From positions 61,251,435-61,315,434 of the forward strand of contig NC_132904.1 in NCBI RefSeq assembly GCF_047675955.1: 64,000 nucleotides of DNA, read 5' to 3'. Within the stretch, counting starts at the first letter, position 1; each line of letters starts with the position of its first letter. This stretch comes from Chlorocebus sabaeus. Its lineage: Eukaryota > Chordata > Mammalia > Primates > Cercopithecidae. Shown piece by piece: positions 22,271-35,300 of this stretch. The notes under the pieces are model-generated. The model was given only the letters and a program-made list of their open reading frames with translations. It was not told where the DNA came from and ran no database searches. Made by a program: the position numbers and the translations under genes.

Positions 22271-25200
22271 CTTTCGCTAAGTCTGTTCATGTGGCATTGG
22301 CAAAGGGATATTTGGAATCCCATAGAGGGCTATGGTGAAAAAGGAAATATCTTCTGTTCAAAACTGGAAAGAAGCTTTCTGAGAAACTGCTCTGTGTTCT
22401 GTTAATTCTTCTCACAGAGTTACATCTTTACCTTCAAGAAGCCTTTCGCTAAGGCTGTTCTTGTGGAATTGGCAAAGGGATATTTGGAAGCCCATAGAGG
22501 CCTATGTTGAAAAAGGAAATATCGTAAGTTCAAAACTGGAAAGAAGCGTTCTGAGAAACTGCTCTGTGTTCTGTTAATTCATCTCACAGAGTTATATCTT
22601 TCCCTTCAAGAAGCCTTATGCTAAGGCTGTTCTTCTGGCATTGGCAAAGGGATATTTGGAAGCCCATAGAGGGCTATGGTGAAAAAGGAAATATCTTCCG
22701 TTCAAAACTGGGAAAGAAGCTTTCTGAGAAACTGCTCTGTGTTCTGTTAGTTCATCTCACAGAGTTACATCTTTCCCTGCAAGAAGCCTTTCGCTAAGGC
22801 TGTTCTTGTGGAATTGGCAAAGGGATATTTGGAAGCACATAGAGGGCTATGGTGAAAAAGGAAATATCTTACGGTGAAAACTAGAAAGAAGGTTTCTGAG
22901 AAACTACTCTGTGTTCTCTTAATTTATCTCACAGAGTTACATCTTTCCTTTCAAGAAGCCTTTCGCTAAGGCTGTTCTTTTGGAATTGGCAAAGGGATAT
23001 TTGGAAGCCCTTAGAGGGCTATGGTGAAAAAGGAAATATCTTCCCTGCAAAACTGGAAAGAAGCTTTCTGAGAAACTGCTCTGTGTTCTGTTAATTCATC
23101 TCACAGAGTTACATCTTTCCCTTCAAGAAACCTTTCGCTAAGGCTGTTGTTCTGGAATTTGCAAAGGGATATTTGGAAGCCCATAGAGGGCTATGGTGAA
23201 AAAGGAAATATCTTCCGTTCAAAACTGGAAAGAAGCGTTCTGAGAAACTGCTCTGTGTTCTGTTAATTCATCTCACAGAGTTACATCTTTCCCTTCAAGA
23301 AACCTTTCGCTAAAGCTGTTTTTCTGGAATTTGCAAAGGGATATTTGGAAGCCCATAGAGGGCTATGGTGAAAAAGGAAATATCTTCGTTCAAAACTGGA
23401 AAGAAGCTTTCTGAGAAACTGCTCTGTGTTCTGTTCATTCATCTCACAGAGTTACATCTTTCCCTTCAAGAAGCCTTTCGATAAGGCTGTTCTTGTGGAA
23501 TTTGCAAAGGGATATTTGGAAGCCCATAGAGGGCTATAGTGAAAAAGGAAATATCTTCTGTTGAAAATTGGAAAGAAGCTTTCTGAGAAACTGCTCTGTG
23601 TTCTGTTAATTCATCTCACAGAGTTACATCTTTCCCTCAAGAAGCCTTTCGCTAAGGCTGTTCTTGTGGAATTGGCAAAGGGATATTTGGAAGACCATAG
23701 AGGGCTATGGTGAAAAAAGGAAATATCTTCCGTTCAAAACTGGAAAGAAGCGTTCTGAGAAACTGCTCTGTGTTCAGTTAATTCATCACACAGAGTTACA
23801 TCTTTACCTTCAACAAGCCTTTCGCTAAGGCTGTTCTTGTGGAATTGGCAAAGGGATATTTGGAAGCCCATAGAGGGCTACGGTGAAAAGGAAATATCTT
23901 CCGTTCAAAACTGGAAAGAAGCTTTCTGAGAAACTGCTCTGTGTTCTGTTAATTCATCTCACAGAGTTACATCTTTCCCTTCAAGAAGCCTTTTGATAAG
24001 GCTGTTCTTGTGAAATTGGCAAAGGGATATTTGGAAGCCTATAGAGGGCTATAGTGAAAAAGGAAATATCTTGTGTTCAAAACTGGAAAGAAGCTTTGTG
24101 AGAAACTACTCTGTGTTCTGTTAATTCATCCCACAGAGTTACATCTTTCCCTTCAAGAAGCCTTTCGCTAAGGATGTTCTTGTGGAATTGGCAAAGGGAT
24201 ATTTGGAAGCCCATAGGGGGCTACGGTGAAAAAAGAAATATCTTCCGTTTAAAACTGGAAAGAAGCGTTCTGAGAAACTGCTCTGTGTTCTGTTAATTCA
24301 TCTCACACAGTTACATCTTTCCCTTCAAGAAGCATTGCGCTAAGGCTGTTCTTGTGGCATTGGCAAAGGAATATTTGGAAGCCCATAGAGGGCTATGGTG
24401 AAAAAGGAAATATCTTCCGTTCAAAACTGGAAAGAAGCTTTCTGAGACACTGCTCTGTGTTCTGTTAGTTCATCTCACAGAGTTACATCTTTCCCTTCAA
24501 GAAGCCTTTCGCTAAGGCTGTTCTTGTGGAATTGGCAAAGGGATATTTGGAAGCCCATAGAAGGATATGGTGAAAAAGGAAATATCTTCCGTTGAAAACT
24601 GGAAAGAAGCCTTCTGAGAAACTGCTCTGTGTTCAGTTAATTAATCTCACAGAGTTACATCTTTACCTTCAACAAGCCTTTCGCTAAGGCTGTTCTTGTG
24701 GAATTGGCAAAGGGATATTTGGAAGCCCATAGAGGTCTACGGTGAAAAAGGAAATATCTTCCGTTCAAAACTGGAAAGAAGCTTTCTGAGAAACTGCTCT
24801 GTGTTCTGTTAATTCATCTCACAGAGTTACATCTTTCCCTTCAAGAAGCCTTTCGCTAAGGCTGTTCTTGTGGAATTGGCAAAGGGATATTTGGAAGCCC
24901 AGACAGGGCTATGGTGAAAGAAGAAATATCTTCCGTTCAAAACTGGAAAGAAGCGTTTCTGTGAAACTGCTCTGTGTTCTGTTAATTCATCTCACAGAGT
25001 TACATCTTTCCCTTGAAGAAGCCTTTCGCTAAGGCTGTTCTTGTGGCATTGGCAAAGGGATATTTGGAAGCCCATAGAGGGCTATGGTGAAAAAGGAAAT
25101 ATCTTCCGTTCAAAACCGGAAAGAAGCTTTTTGAGAAACTGCTCTGTGTTCTGTTAGTTCATCTCACAGAGTTACATCTTTCCCTTCAAGAAGCCTTTCG

Positions 25201-26450
25201 CTAAGACTGTTCTTGTGGAATTGGCAAAGGGATATTTGGAAGCCCATAGAGGGCTATGGTGAAAAAGGAAATATCTTCCGTTCAAAACTGGAAAGAAGCG
25301 TTCTGAGAAACTGCTCTGTGTTCTGTTAATTCATCTCACAGAGTTACATCTTTCCCTTCAAGAAGCCTTTTGATAAGGCTGTTCTTGTGGAATTGGCAAA
25401 GGGATATTGGGAGGCCCATAGAGGGCTATAGTGAAAAAGGAAATATCTTCCGTTCAAAACTGGAAAGAAGCTTTGTGAGAAACTGCTCTGTGTTCTGTTA
25501 ATTCATCTCACAGAGTTACATCTTTCCCTTCAAGAAGCCTTTCGCTAAGGCTGTTCTTGTGGAATTGGCAAAGGGATATTTGGAAGCCCACAGAGGGCTA
25601 TGTTGAAAAAGGAAGTATCTTCCGTTCAAAACAGGAAAGAAGCTTTCTGAGAAACTGCTCTGTGTTCTGTTTGTTCATCTCACAGAGTTACATCTTTCCC
25701 TTCAAGAAGCCTTACCCTAAGACTGTTCTTGTGGAATTGGCAAAAGGATATTTGGAAGCCCATAGAGGGCTATGGTGAAAAAGGAAATAATCTTACGGTC
25801 AAAACTGGAAAGAAGCTTTCTGTGAAACTGCTCTGTGTTCTCTTAATTTATCTCACAGAGTTACATCTTTCCCTTCAAGAAGCCTTTCGCTAAGGCTGTT
25901 CTTGTGGAATTGGCAAAGGGATATTTGGAAGCCCATAGAGGGCTATGGTGAAAAGGAAATATCTTCCGTTCAAAACTGGAAAAAAGCTTTCTGAGAAACT
26001 GCTCTGTGTTCTGTTAATTCATCTCACAGAGTTACATCTTTCCCTTCAAGAAGCCTTTCGCTAAGACTGTTCTTGTGGAATTGGCAAGGGGATATTTGGA
26101 AGCCCATAGAAGGCTATGGTGAAAAAGGAAATATCTTCCGTTCAAAACTGGAAAGAAGCCTTCTGAGAAACTGCTCTGTGTTCTGTTAATTCATCTCACA
26201 GAGTTACATCTTTACCTTCAACAAGCCTTTCGCTAAGGCTGTTCTTGTGGAATTGGCAAAGGGATATTTGGAAGCCCATCGAAGTCTACGGTGAAAAAGT
26301 AAATATCTTACGGTCAAAACTGGAAAGAAGCTTTCTGAGAAACTGCTCTGTGTTCTGTTAATTCATCTCACAGTGTTACATCTTTCCCTTCAAGAAGCCT
26401 TTCGCTAACGCTGTTCTTGTGTAATTGGCAAAGGGATATTAGGAAGCCCA
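22270..26450 (+). repeat. Block E, copy 2
   Basis: Follows copy 1 at an offset of 4,471 bp, dropping to 4,300 bp (25 x 172) near 25600, where one monomer is missing. In its place the sequence changes to cacagagggctatgttg with aaaacagg, the form seen in the F blocks. It ends in gtgtaattggc with gatattagg, then turns into A-type gaagg monomers. Confidence 0.8.
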
Positions 26451-27830
26451 TAGAGGGCTATGGTGAAAAAGGAAATATCTTACGGTCAAAACTAGAAAGA
26501 AGGTTTCTGAGAAACTGCTCTGTGTTCTCTTAATTTATCTCACAGAGTTACATCTTTCCCTTCAAGAAGCCTTTCGCTAAGGCTGTTCTTGTGGAATTTG
26601 CAAAGGGATATTTTGAAGCCCATAGAGGGCTATGGTGAAAAAGGAAATATCTTCCGTTCAAAACTGGAAAGAAGCTTTCTGAGAAACTGCTCTGTGTTCT
26701 GTTAATTCATCTCACAGAGTTACATCTTTCCATTCAAGAAACCTTTCGCTAAGGCTGTTGTTCTGGAATTGGCAAAGGGATATTTGGAAGCCCATAGAGG
26801 TCTACGGTGAAAAAAGAAATATCTTCCGTTCAAAACAGGAAAGAAGCGTTCTGAGAAACTGCTCTGTGTTCTGTTAATTCATCTCACAGAGTTACATCTT
26901 TCCCTTCAAGAAGACTTTCGCTAAGGCTGTTCTTGTGGAATTGGCAAAGGGATATTTGGAAGCCCATAGAAGGCTATGGTGAAAAAGAAATACCTTCCGT
27001 TCAAAACTGGAAAGAAGCCTTCTGTGAAACTGCTCTGTGTTCTGTTAATTCATCTCACAGAGTTATATCTTTACCTTCAACAAGCCTTTCCCTAAGGCTG
27101 TTCTTGTGGAATTGGCAAAGGGATATTTGGAAGCCTATAGAGGGCTATGGTGAAAAAGGAAATATCTTCCGTTCAAAACTGGAAAGAAGCTTTTAGAGAA
27201 TCTGCTCTGTGTTCTGTTAGTTCATCTCACAGAGTTACATCTTTCCCTTCAAGAAGCCTTGCACTAAGGCTGTTCTTGTGGAATTGGCAAAGGGATATTT
27301 GGAACCCCTAGAGGGCTATGGTGAAAAAGGAAATATCTTCCGTTCAAAACTGGAAAGACGGTTTCTGAGAGACTGCTCTGTGTTCTCTTAATTCATCTCA
27401 CAGAGTTACATCTTTCCCTTCAAGAAGCCTTTCGCTAAGGCTGTTCTTGTGGAATTTGCAAAGGGATATTTGGAAGCCTATAGAGGTCTATGGGGAAAAA
27501 GGAAATATCTTCCGTTCAAAACTGGAAAGAAGCTTTCTGAGAAACTGCTCTGTGTTCTGTTAATTCATCTCACAGAGTTACATCTTTCCCTTCAAGAAGC
27601 CTTTCGCTAAGGCTGTTCTTGTGGAATTGGCAAAGGGATATTTGGAAGCCCCTAGAGGGCTATGGTGAAAAAGGAAATATCTTCCGTTCACAACTGGAAA
27701 GAAGCGTTCTGAGAAACTGCTCTGTGTTCTGTTAATTCATCTCACAGAGTTACATCTTTCCCTTCAAGAAGCCTTTCGCTAAGGCTGTTCTTGTGGCATT
27801 GGCAAAGGGATATTTGGAAGCCCATAGAGG
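26450..27830 (+). repeat. Block L: A-type fragment also present at 57.4 and 59.1 kb
   Basis: From about 26780 the order is gaggtctacgg with aaaacagg, gaagactttcgc, gtgaaaaagaaatacc (171-bp monomer), caacaagcctttccc, cttttagagaatc, ccttgcac, gaacccctag, gacggtttc, ctatgggg, cccctag and cgttcacaac. The same order occurs at 57400-58310 and 59120-60030, about 30 kb away. Confidence 0.75.
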
Positions 27831-27939
27831 GCTATGGTGAAAAAGGAAATATCTTCCGTTCAAAACTGGAAAGAAGCTTTCTGAGAAACTGCTCTGTGTT
27901 CTGTTAATTCATCTCACAGAGTTACATCTTTCCCTTCAA

Positions 27940-30780
27940 GAAGCCTTTCGCTAAGACTGTTCTTGTGGAATTGGCAAGGGCATATTTGGAAGCCCATAGA
28001 AGGCTATGGTGAAAAAGGAAATATCTTCCGTTCAAAACTGGAAAGAAGCCTTCTGAGAAACTGCTCTGTGTTCTCTTAATTCATCTCACAGAGTTACATC
28101 TTTACCTTCAACAAGCCTTTCGCTAAGGCTGTTCTTGTGGAATTGGCAAAGGGATATTTGGAATCCCATAGAAGGCTACGGTGAAAAAGGAAATATCTTA
28201 CGGTCAAAACTGGAAAGAAGCTTTCTGAGAAACTGCTCTGTGTTCTGTTAATTCTTCTCACAGAGTTACATCTTTCCCTTCAAGAAGCCTATCGCTAAGG
28301 CTGTTCTTGTGTAATTGGCAAAGGGATATTTGGAAGCCCATAGAGGGCTATGGTGAAAAAGGAAATATCTTCCGTTCAAAACTGGAAAGAAGCGTTCTGA
28401 GAAACTGCTCTGTGTTCTGTTAATTCATCTCACAGAGTTACATCTTTCCCTTCAAGAAGCTTTTCGCTAAGGCTGTTCTTGTGGCATTGGCAAAGGGATA
28501 TTCGGAATCCCATAGAGGGCTATGGTGAAAAAGGAAATATCTTTTGTTCAAAACTGGAAAGAAGCTTTCTGAGAAACTCCTCTGTGTTCTGTTAATTTTT
28601 CTCACAGAGTTACATCTTTACCTTAAAGAAGCCTTTCGCTAAGGCTGCTCTTGTGGAATTGGCAAAGGGATATTTGGAAGCCCATAGAGGCCTATGGGGA
28701 AAAAGGAAATATCGTAACTTCAAAACTGGAAAGAAGCGTTCTGAGAAACTGCTCTGTGTTCTGTTAATTCATCTCACAGAGTTATATCTTTCCCTTCAAG
28801 AAGCCTTATGCTAAGGCTGTTCTTTTGGCATTGGCAAAGGGATATTTGGAAGCCCATAGAGGGCTATGGTGAAAAAGGAAATATCTTCCGTTCAAAACTG
28901 GAAAGAAGCTTTCTGAGAAACTGCTCTGTGTTCTGTTAGTTCATCTCAGAGAGTTACATCTTTCCCTGCAAGAAGCCTTTCGCTAAGGCTGTTCTTGTGG
29001 AATTGGCAAAGGGATATTTGGAAGCACATAGAGGGCTATGGTGAAAAAGGAAATATCTTACGGTGAAAACTAGAAAGAAGGTTTCTGAGAAACTACTCTG
29101 TGTTCTCTTAATTTATCTTACAGAGTTACATCTTTCCCTTCAAGAAGCCTTTCGCTAAGGCTGTTCTTGTGGAATTGGCAAAGGGATATTTGGAAGCCCA
29201 TAGAGGGTATGGTGAAAAAGGAAATATCTTCCGTGCAAAACTGGAAAGAAGCTTTCTGAGAAACTGCTCTGTGTTCTGTTAATTCATCTCACAGAGTTAC
29301 ATCTTTCCCTTCAAGAAACCTTTCGCTAAGGCTGTTGTTCTGGAATTTGCAAAGGGATATTTGGAAGCCCATAGAGGGCTATGGTGAAAAAGGAAATATC
29401 TTCCGTTCAAAACTGGAAAGAAGCGTTCTGAGAAACCGCTCTGTGTTCTGTTAATTCATCTCACAGAGTTACTTCTTTCCCTTCAAGAAACCTTTCGCTA
29501 AGGCTGTTGTTCTGGAATTTGCAAAGGGATATTTGGAAGCCCATAGAGGGCTATGGTGAAAAAGGAAATATCTTCCGTTCAAAACTGGAAAGAAGCTTTC
29601 TGAGAAACTGCTCTGTGTTCTGTTCATTCATCTCACAGAGTTACATCTTTCCCTTCAAGAAGCCTTTCGATAAGGCTGTTCTTGTGGAATTGGCAAAGGG
29701 ATATTTGGAAGCCCATAGAGGGCTATAGTGAAAAAGGAAATATCTTCTGTTCAAAACTGGAAAGAAGCTTTCTGAGAAACTGCTCTGTGTTCTGTTAATT
29801 CATCTCACAGAGTTACATCTTTCCCTCAAGAAGCCTTTCGCTAAGGCTGTTCTTGTGGAATTGGCAAAGGGATATTTGAAAGACCATAGAGGGCTATGGT
29901 GAAAAAGGAAATATCTTCCGTTCAAAACTGGAAAGAAGCGTTCTGAGAAACTGCTCTGTGTTCAGTTAATTCATCACACAGAGTTACATCTTTACCTTCA
30001 ACAAGCCTTTCGCTAAGGCTGTTCTTGTGGAATTGGCAAAGGGATATTTGGAAGCCCATAGAGGGCTACGGTGAAAAAGGAAATATCTTCCGGTCAAAAC
30101 TGGAAAGAAGCTTTGTGAGAAACTGCTCTGTGTTCTGTTAATTCATCTCACAGAGTTACATCTTTCCCTTCAAGAAGCCTTTCGCTAAGGCTGTTCTTGT
30201 GGAATTGGCAAAGGGATATTTGGAAGCCCGTAGAGGGCTATGGTGAAAAAAGAAATATCTTCCGTTCAAAACTAGAAAGAAGCGTTCTGAGAAACTGCTC
30301 TGTGTTCTGTTAATTCATCTCACACAGTTACATCTTTCCCTTCAAGAAGCATTGCGCTAAGGTTGTTCTTGTGGCATTGGCAAAGGAATATTTGGAAGCC
30401 CATAGAGGGCTATGGTGAAAAAGGAAATACCTTCCGTTCAAAACTGGAAAGAAGCTTTCTGAGAAACTGCTCTGTGTTCTGTTAGTTCATCTCACAGAGT
30501 TACATCTTTCCCTTCAAGAAGCCTTTCGCTAAGGCTGTTCTTGTGGAATTGGCAAAGGGATATTTGGAAGCCCATAGAAGGATATGGTGAAAAAGGAAAT
30601 ATCTTCCGTTGAAAACTGGAAAGAAGCCTTCTGAGAAACTGCTCGGTGTTCAGTTAATTAATCTCACAGAGTTACATCTTTTCCTTCAACAAGCCTTTCG
30701 CTAAGGCTGTTCTTGTGGAATTGGCAAAGGGATATTTGGAAGCCCATAGAGGTCTACGGTGAAAAAGGAAATATCTTCCG
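27940..30780 (+). repeat. Block E, copy 3, one monomer shorter
   Basis: Follows the order of copy 1 at an offset of 6,190 bp from copy 2 (atcgtaa at 28711 against 22521). Near 30090-30115 the tag cttccggtcaaaac is followed at once by ctttgtgag. The monomers with ttttgataagg/gtgaaattggc/cttgtgttc that lie here in copies 1 and 2 have been lost. The copy runs on into block F. Confidence 0.8.
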
Positions 30781-33010
30781 TTCAAAACTGGAAAGAAGCT
30801 TTCTGAGAAACTGCTCTGTGTTTTGTTAATTCATCTCACAGAGTTACATCTTTCCCTTCAAGAAGCCTTTCGCTAAGGCTGTTCTTGTGGAATTGGCAAA
30901 GGGATATTTGGAAGCCCATAGAGGGCTATGGTGAAAAAAGAAATATCTTCCGTTCAAAACTGGAAAGAAGCGTTCTGAGAAACTGCTCTGTGTTCTGTTA
31001 ATTCATCTCACAGAGTTACATCTTTCCCTTCAAGAAGCCTTTCGCTAAGGCTGTTCTTGGGGCATTGGCAAAGGGATATTTGGAAGCCCATAGAGGGCTA
31101 CGGTGAAAAAGGAAATATCTTCCGTTCAAAACTGGAAAGAAGCTTTTTGAGAAAGTGCTCTGTGTTCTGTTAGTTCATCTCACAGAGTTACATCTTACCC
31201 TTCAAGAAGCCTTTCGCTAAGACTGTTCTTGTGGAATTGGCAAAGGGATATTTGGAAGCCCATAGAGGGCTATGGTGAAAAAGGAAATATCTTCCGTTCA
31301 AAACTGGAAAGAAGCGTTCTGAGAAACTGCTCTGTGTTCTGTTAATTCACCTCACAGAGTTACATCTTTCCCTACAGGAAGCTTTTCTCTAAGGCTGTTC
31401 TTGTGGCATTGGCAAAGGGATATTTGGAAGCCCATAGAGGGCTATGGTGAAAAAGGAAATATCTTCCGTTCAAAACTGGAAAGAAGCTTTCTGAGAAACT
31501 GCTCTGTGTTCTGTTAGTTCATCTCACAGAGTTACATCTTTCCTTTCAAGAAGCCTTTTGCTAAGGCTGTTCTTGTGGAATTGGCAAACGGATATTTGGA
31601 AGCCCATAGAAGGATATGGTGAAAAAGGAAATATCTTCCGTTCAAAACTGGAAAGAAGCCTTCTGAGAAACTGCTCTGTGTTCAGTTAATTCATCTCACA
31701 GAGTTACATCTTTACCTTCAACAAGCCTTTCGCTAAGGCTGTTCTTGTGGAATTGGCAAAGGGATATTTGGAAGCCCATAGAGGGCTACGGTGAAAAAGG
31801 AAATATCTTCCGTTCAAAACTGGAAAGAAGCTTTCTGAGAAACTGCTCTGTGTTCTGTTAATTCATCTCACAGAGTTACATCTTTCCCTTCAAGAAGCCT
31901 TTTGATAAGGCTGTTCTTGTGGAATTGGCAAAGGGATATTGGGAGGCCCATAGAGGGCTATAGTGAAAAAGGAAATATCTTCTGTTCAAAACTGGAAAGA
32001 AGCTTTGTGAGAAACTGCTCTGTGTTCTGTTAATTCATCTCACAGAGTTACATCTTTCCCTTCAAGAAGCCTTTCGCTAAGGCTGTTCTTGTGGAATTGG
32101 CAAAGGGATATTTGGAAGCCCACAGAGGGCTATGTTGAAAAAGGAAATATCTTCCGTTCAAAACAGGAAAGAAGCTTTCTGAGAAACTGCTCTGTGTTCT
32201 GTTAGTTCATCTCACAGAGTTACATCTTTCCCTTCAAGAAGCCTTTCCCTAAGACTGTTCTTGTGGAATTGGCAAAAGGATATTTGGAAGCCCATAGAGG
32301 GCTATGGTGAAAAAGGAAATAATCTTACGGTCAAAACTGGAAAGAAGCTTTCTGTGAAACTGCTCTGTGTTCTCTTAATTTATCTCACAGAGTTACATCT
32401 TTCCCTTCAAGAAGCCTTTCGCTAAGGCTGTTCTTGTGGAATTGGCAAAGGGATATTTGGAAGCCCATAGAGGGCTATGGTGAAAAGGAAATATCTTCCG
32501 TTCAAAACTGGAAAGAAGCTTTCTGAGAAACTGCTCTGTGTTCTGTTAATTCATCTCACAGAGTTACATCTTTCCCTTCAAGAAGCCTTTCGCTAAGACT
32601 GTTCTTGTGGAATTGGCAAGGGCATATTTGGAAGCCCATAGAAGGCTATGGTGAAAAAGGAAATATCTTCCGTTCAAAACTGGAAAGAAGCCTTCTGAGA
32701 AACTGCTCTGTGTTCTGTTAATTCATCTCACAGAGTTACATCTTTACCTTCAACAAGCCTTTCGCTAAGGCTGTTCTTGTGGAATTGGCAAAGGGATATT
32801 TGGAAGAACATAGAAGTCTACGGTGAAAAAGGAAATATCTTACGGTCAAAACTGGAAAGAAGCTTTCTGAGAAACTGCTCTGTGTTCTGTTAATTCATCT
32901 CACAGAGTTACATCTTTCCCTTCAAGAAGCCTTTCGCTAAGGCTTTTCTTGTGTAATTGGCAAAGGGATATTAGGAAGCCCATAGAGGGCTATGGTGAAA
33001 AAGGAAATAT
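30240..33010 (+). repeat. Block F, copy 0 (16-monomer type)
   Basis: Tags: cacacagtt, gcattgcgctaaggttg, ggaatatttgg, aaggatatgg, ccgttgaaaac, taattaatc, gaggtctacgg, caggaagcttttctc, a second aaggatatgg, gagggctacgg, gatattgggagg, cacagagggctatgttg with aaaacagg, aaataatc, gtgaaaaggaaat, caaggg, a gaagaacatagaagtc monomer, and gtgtaattggc with gatattagg. It matches 36430-39040 at 6,192 bp (36 x 172), then 6,020 bp (35 x 172) after the monomer at about 32730-32900, which the later copies lack. Confidence 0.8.
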
Positions 33011-34200
33011 CTTCGGTTCAAAACTGGAAAGAAGCGTTCTGAGAAACTGCTCTGTGTTCTGTTAATTCATCTCACAGAGTTACATCTTTCCCTTCAAGAA
33101 GCCTTTCGCTAAGGCTGTTCTTGTGGCATTGGCAAAGGGATATTTGGAAGCCCATAGAGGGCTATGGTGAAAAAGGAAATATCTTCCGTTCAAAACTGGA
33201 AAGAAGCTTTCTGAGAAACTGCTCTGTGTTCTGTTAATTCTTCTCACAGAGTTACATTTTTCCCTTCAAGAAGCCTTTCGCTAAGGCTGTTCTTGTGGAA
33301 TTGGCAAAGGGATATTTGGAAGCCCATAGAGGGCTATGGTGAAAAAGGAAATATCTTTCGTTCAAAACTGGAAAGAAGCGTTCTGAGAAACTGCTCTGTG
33401 TTCTGTTAATTCATCTCACGGAGTTATATCTTACCCTTCAAGAAGCCTTACGATAAGGCTGTTCTTTTGGCATTGGCAAAGGGATATTTGGAAGCCCATA
33501 GAGGGCTATGGTGAAAAAGGAAATATCTTCCGTTCAAAACTGGAAACAAGCTTTCTGAGAAACTGCTCTGTGTTCTCTTAATTCATCTCACAGAGTTACA
33601 TCTTTACCTTCAACAAGCCTTTCCCTAAGGCTGTTCTTGTGGAATTGGCAAAGGGATATTTGGAAGCCCATAGAGGGCTATGGTGAAAAAGGAAATATCT
33701 TCCGTTCAAAACTGGAAAGAAGCTTTTAGAGAATCTGCTCTGTGTTCTGTTAGTTCATCTCACAGAGTTACATCTTTCCCTTCAAGGAGCCTTGCACTAA
33801 GGCTGTTCTTGTGGAATTGGCAAAGGGATATTTGGAACCCCTAGAGGGCTATGGTGAAAAAGGAAATATCTTCCGTTCAAAACTGGAAAGACGGTTTCTG
33901 AGAAACTGCTCTGTGTTCTCTTAATTTATCTCACAGAGTTACATCTTTCCCTTCAAGAAGCCTTTTGATAAGGCTGTTCTTGTGGAATTGGCAAAGGGAT
34001 ATTTGGAGGCCCATAGAGGGCTATAGTGAAAAAGGAAATATCTTCTGTTCAAAACTGGAAAGAAGCTTTGTGAGAAACTGCTCTGTGTTCTGTTAATTCA
34101 TCTCACAGAGTTACATCTTTCCCTTCAAGAAGCCTTTCGCTAAGGCTGTTCTTGTGGAATTGGCAAAGGGATATTTGGAAGCCCATAGAGGGCTATGGTG
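33010..34200 (+). repeat. K-type pair and A-type fragment
   Basis: About seven monomers: an acattttt monomer, a ctttcgttc monomer, and a ttatatcttaccc/cttacgataagg monomer, followed by caacaagcctttccc, cttttagagaatc, ccttgcac, gaacccctag and gacggtttc. After that comes a jump to ttttgataagg and ctttgtgag. This joins K-type and A-type orders found separately elsewhere. Confidence 0.7.
33356..33372 (+). promoter_or_regulatory. CENP-B-box-like motif in a K-type monomer pair
   Basis: Identical 17-base motif. Here it sits in a different monomer background: the preceding monomer has cttctcac and acattttt, and the following one has ttatatcttaccc and cttacgataagg. Confidence 0.4.
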
Positions 34201-35300
34201 AAAAAAGAAATATCTTCCGTTCAAAACTGGAAAGAAGCGTTCTGAGAAACTGCTCTGTGTTCTGTTAATTCATCTCACAGAGTTACATCTTTCCCTTCAA
34301 GAAGCCTTTCGCTAAGGCTGTTCTTGTGGCATTGGCAAAGGGATATTTGGAAGCCCATAGAGGGCTATGGAGAAAAAGGAAATATCTTCCGTTCAAAACT
34401 GGAAAGAAGCTTTCTGAGAAACTGCTCTGTGTTCTGTTAGTTCGTCTCACAGAGTTACATCTTTCCCTTCAAGAAGCCTTTCGCTAAGACTGTTCCTGTG
34501 GAATTCGCAAAGGGATATTTGGAAGCCCATAGAGTGCTATGGTGAAAAAGGAAATAATCTTACGGTCAAAACTGGAAAGAAGCTTTCTGTGAAACTGCTC
34601 TGTGTTCTCTTAATTTATCTCACAGAGTTACATCTTTCCCTTCAAGAAGCCTTTCGCTAAGGCTGTTCTTGTGGAATTGGCAAAGGGATATTTGGAAGCC
34701 CATAGAGTGCTATGGTGAAAAAGGAAATATCTTCCGTTCAAAACTGGAAAGAAGCCTTCTGAGAAACTGCTCTGTGTTCTGTTAATTCATCTCACAGAGT
34801 TACATCTTTCCCTTCAAGAAGCCTTTTGATAAGGCTGTTCTTGTGGAATTGGCAAAGGGATATTGGGAGGCCCTTAGAGGGCTATAGTGAAAAAGGAAAT
34901 ATCTTCTGTTCAAAACTGGAAAGAAGCTTTGTGAGAAACTGCTCTGTGTTCTGTTAATTCATCTCACAGAGTTACATCTTTCCCTTCAAGAAGCCTTTCG
35001 ATAAGGCTGTTCTTGTGGAATTGGCAAAGGGATATTTGGAAGCCCATAGAGGGCTATGTTGAAAAAGGAAATATCTTCCGTTCAAAACAGGAAAGAAGCT
35101 TTCTGAGAAACTGCTCTGTGTTCTGTTAGTTCATCTCAAAGAGTTACATCTTTCCCTTCAAGAAGCCTTTCCCTAACACTGTTCTTGTGGAATTGGCAAA
35201 AGGATATTTGGAAGCCCATAGAGGGCTATGGTGAAAAAGGAAATAATCTTACGGTCAAAACTGGAAAGAAGCTTTCTGTGAAACTGCTCTGTGTTCTCTT
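34200..35300 (+). repeat. Block K, copy 1
   Basis: Tags ctaagactgttcctgtgg with gaattcgc at 34501, agagtgctatgg, a gccttctgag monomer with ttttgataagg, gatattgggagg, ctatgttg with aaaacagg, and tctcaaagag. The same order is at 60400-61400. Confidence 0.75.

Noticed and set aside
23711..23722. Odd one-base insertions such as gtgaaaaaagg (23711) and actgggaaag (22708)
   Set aside because: These are single homopolymer changes seen once. They could be real or sequencing error and carry no further information.
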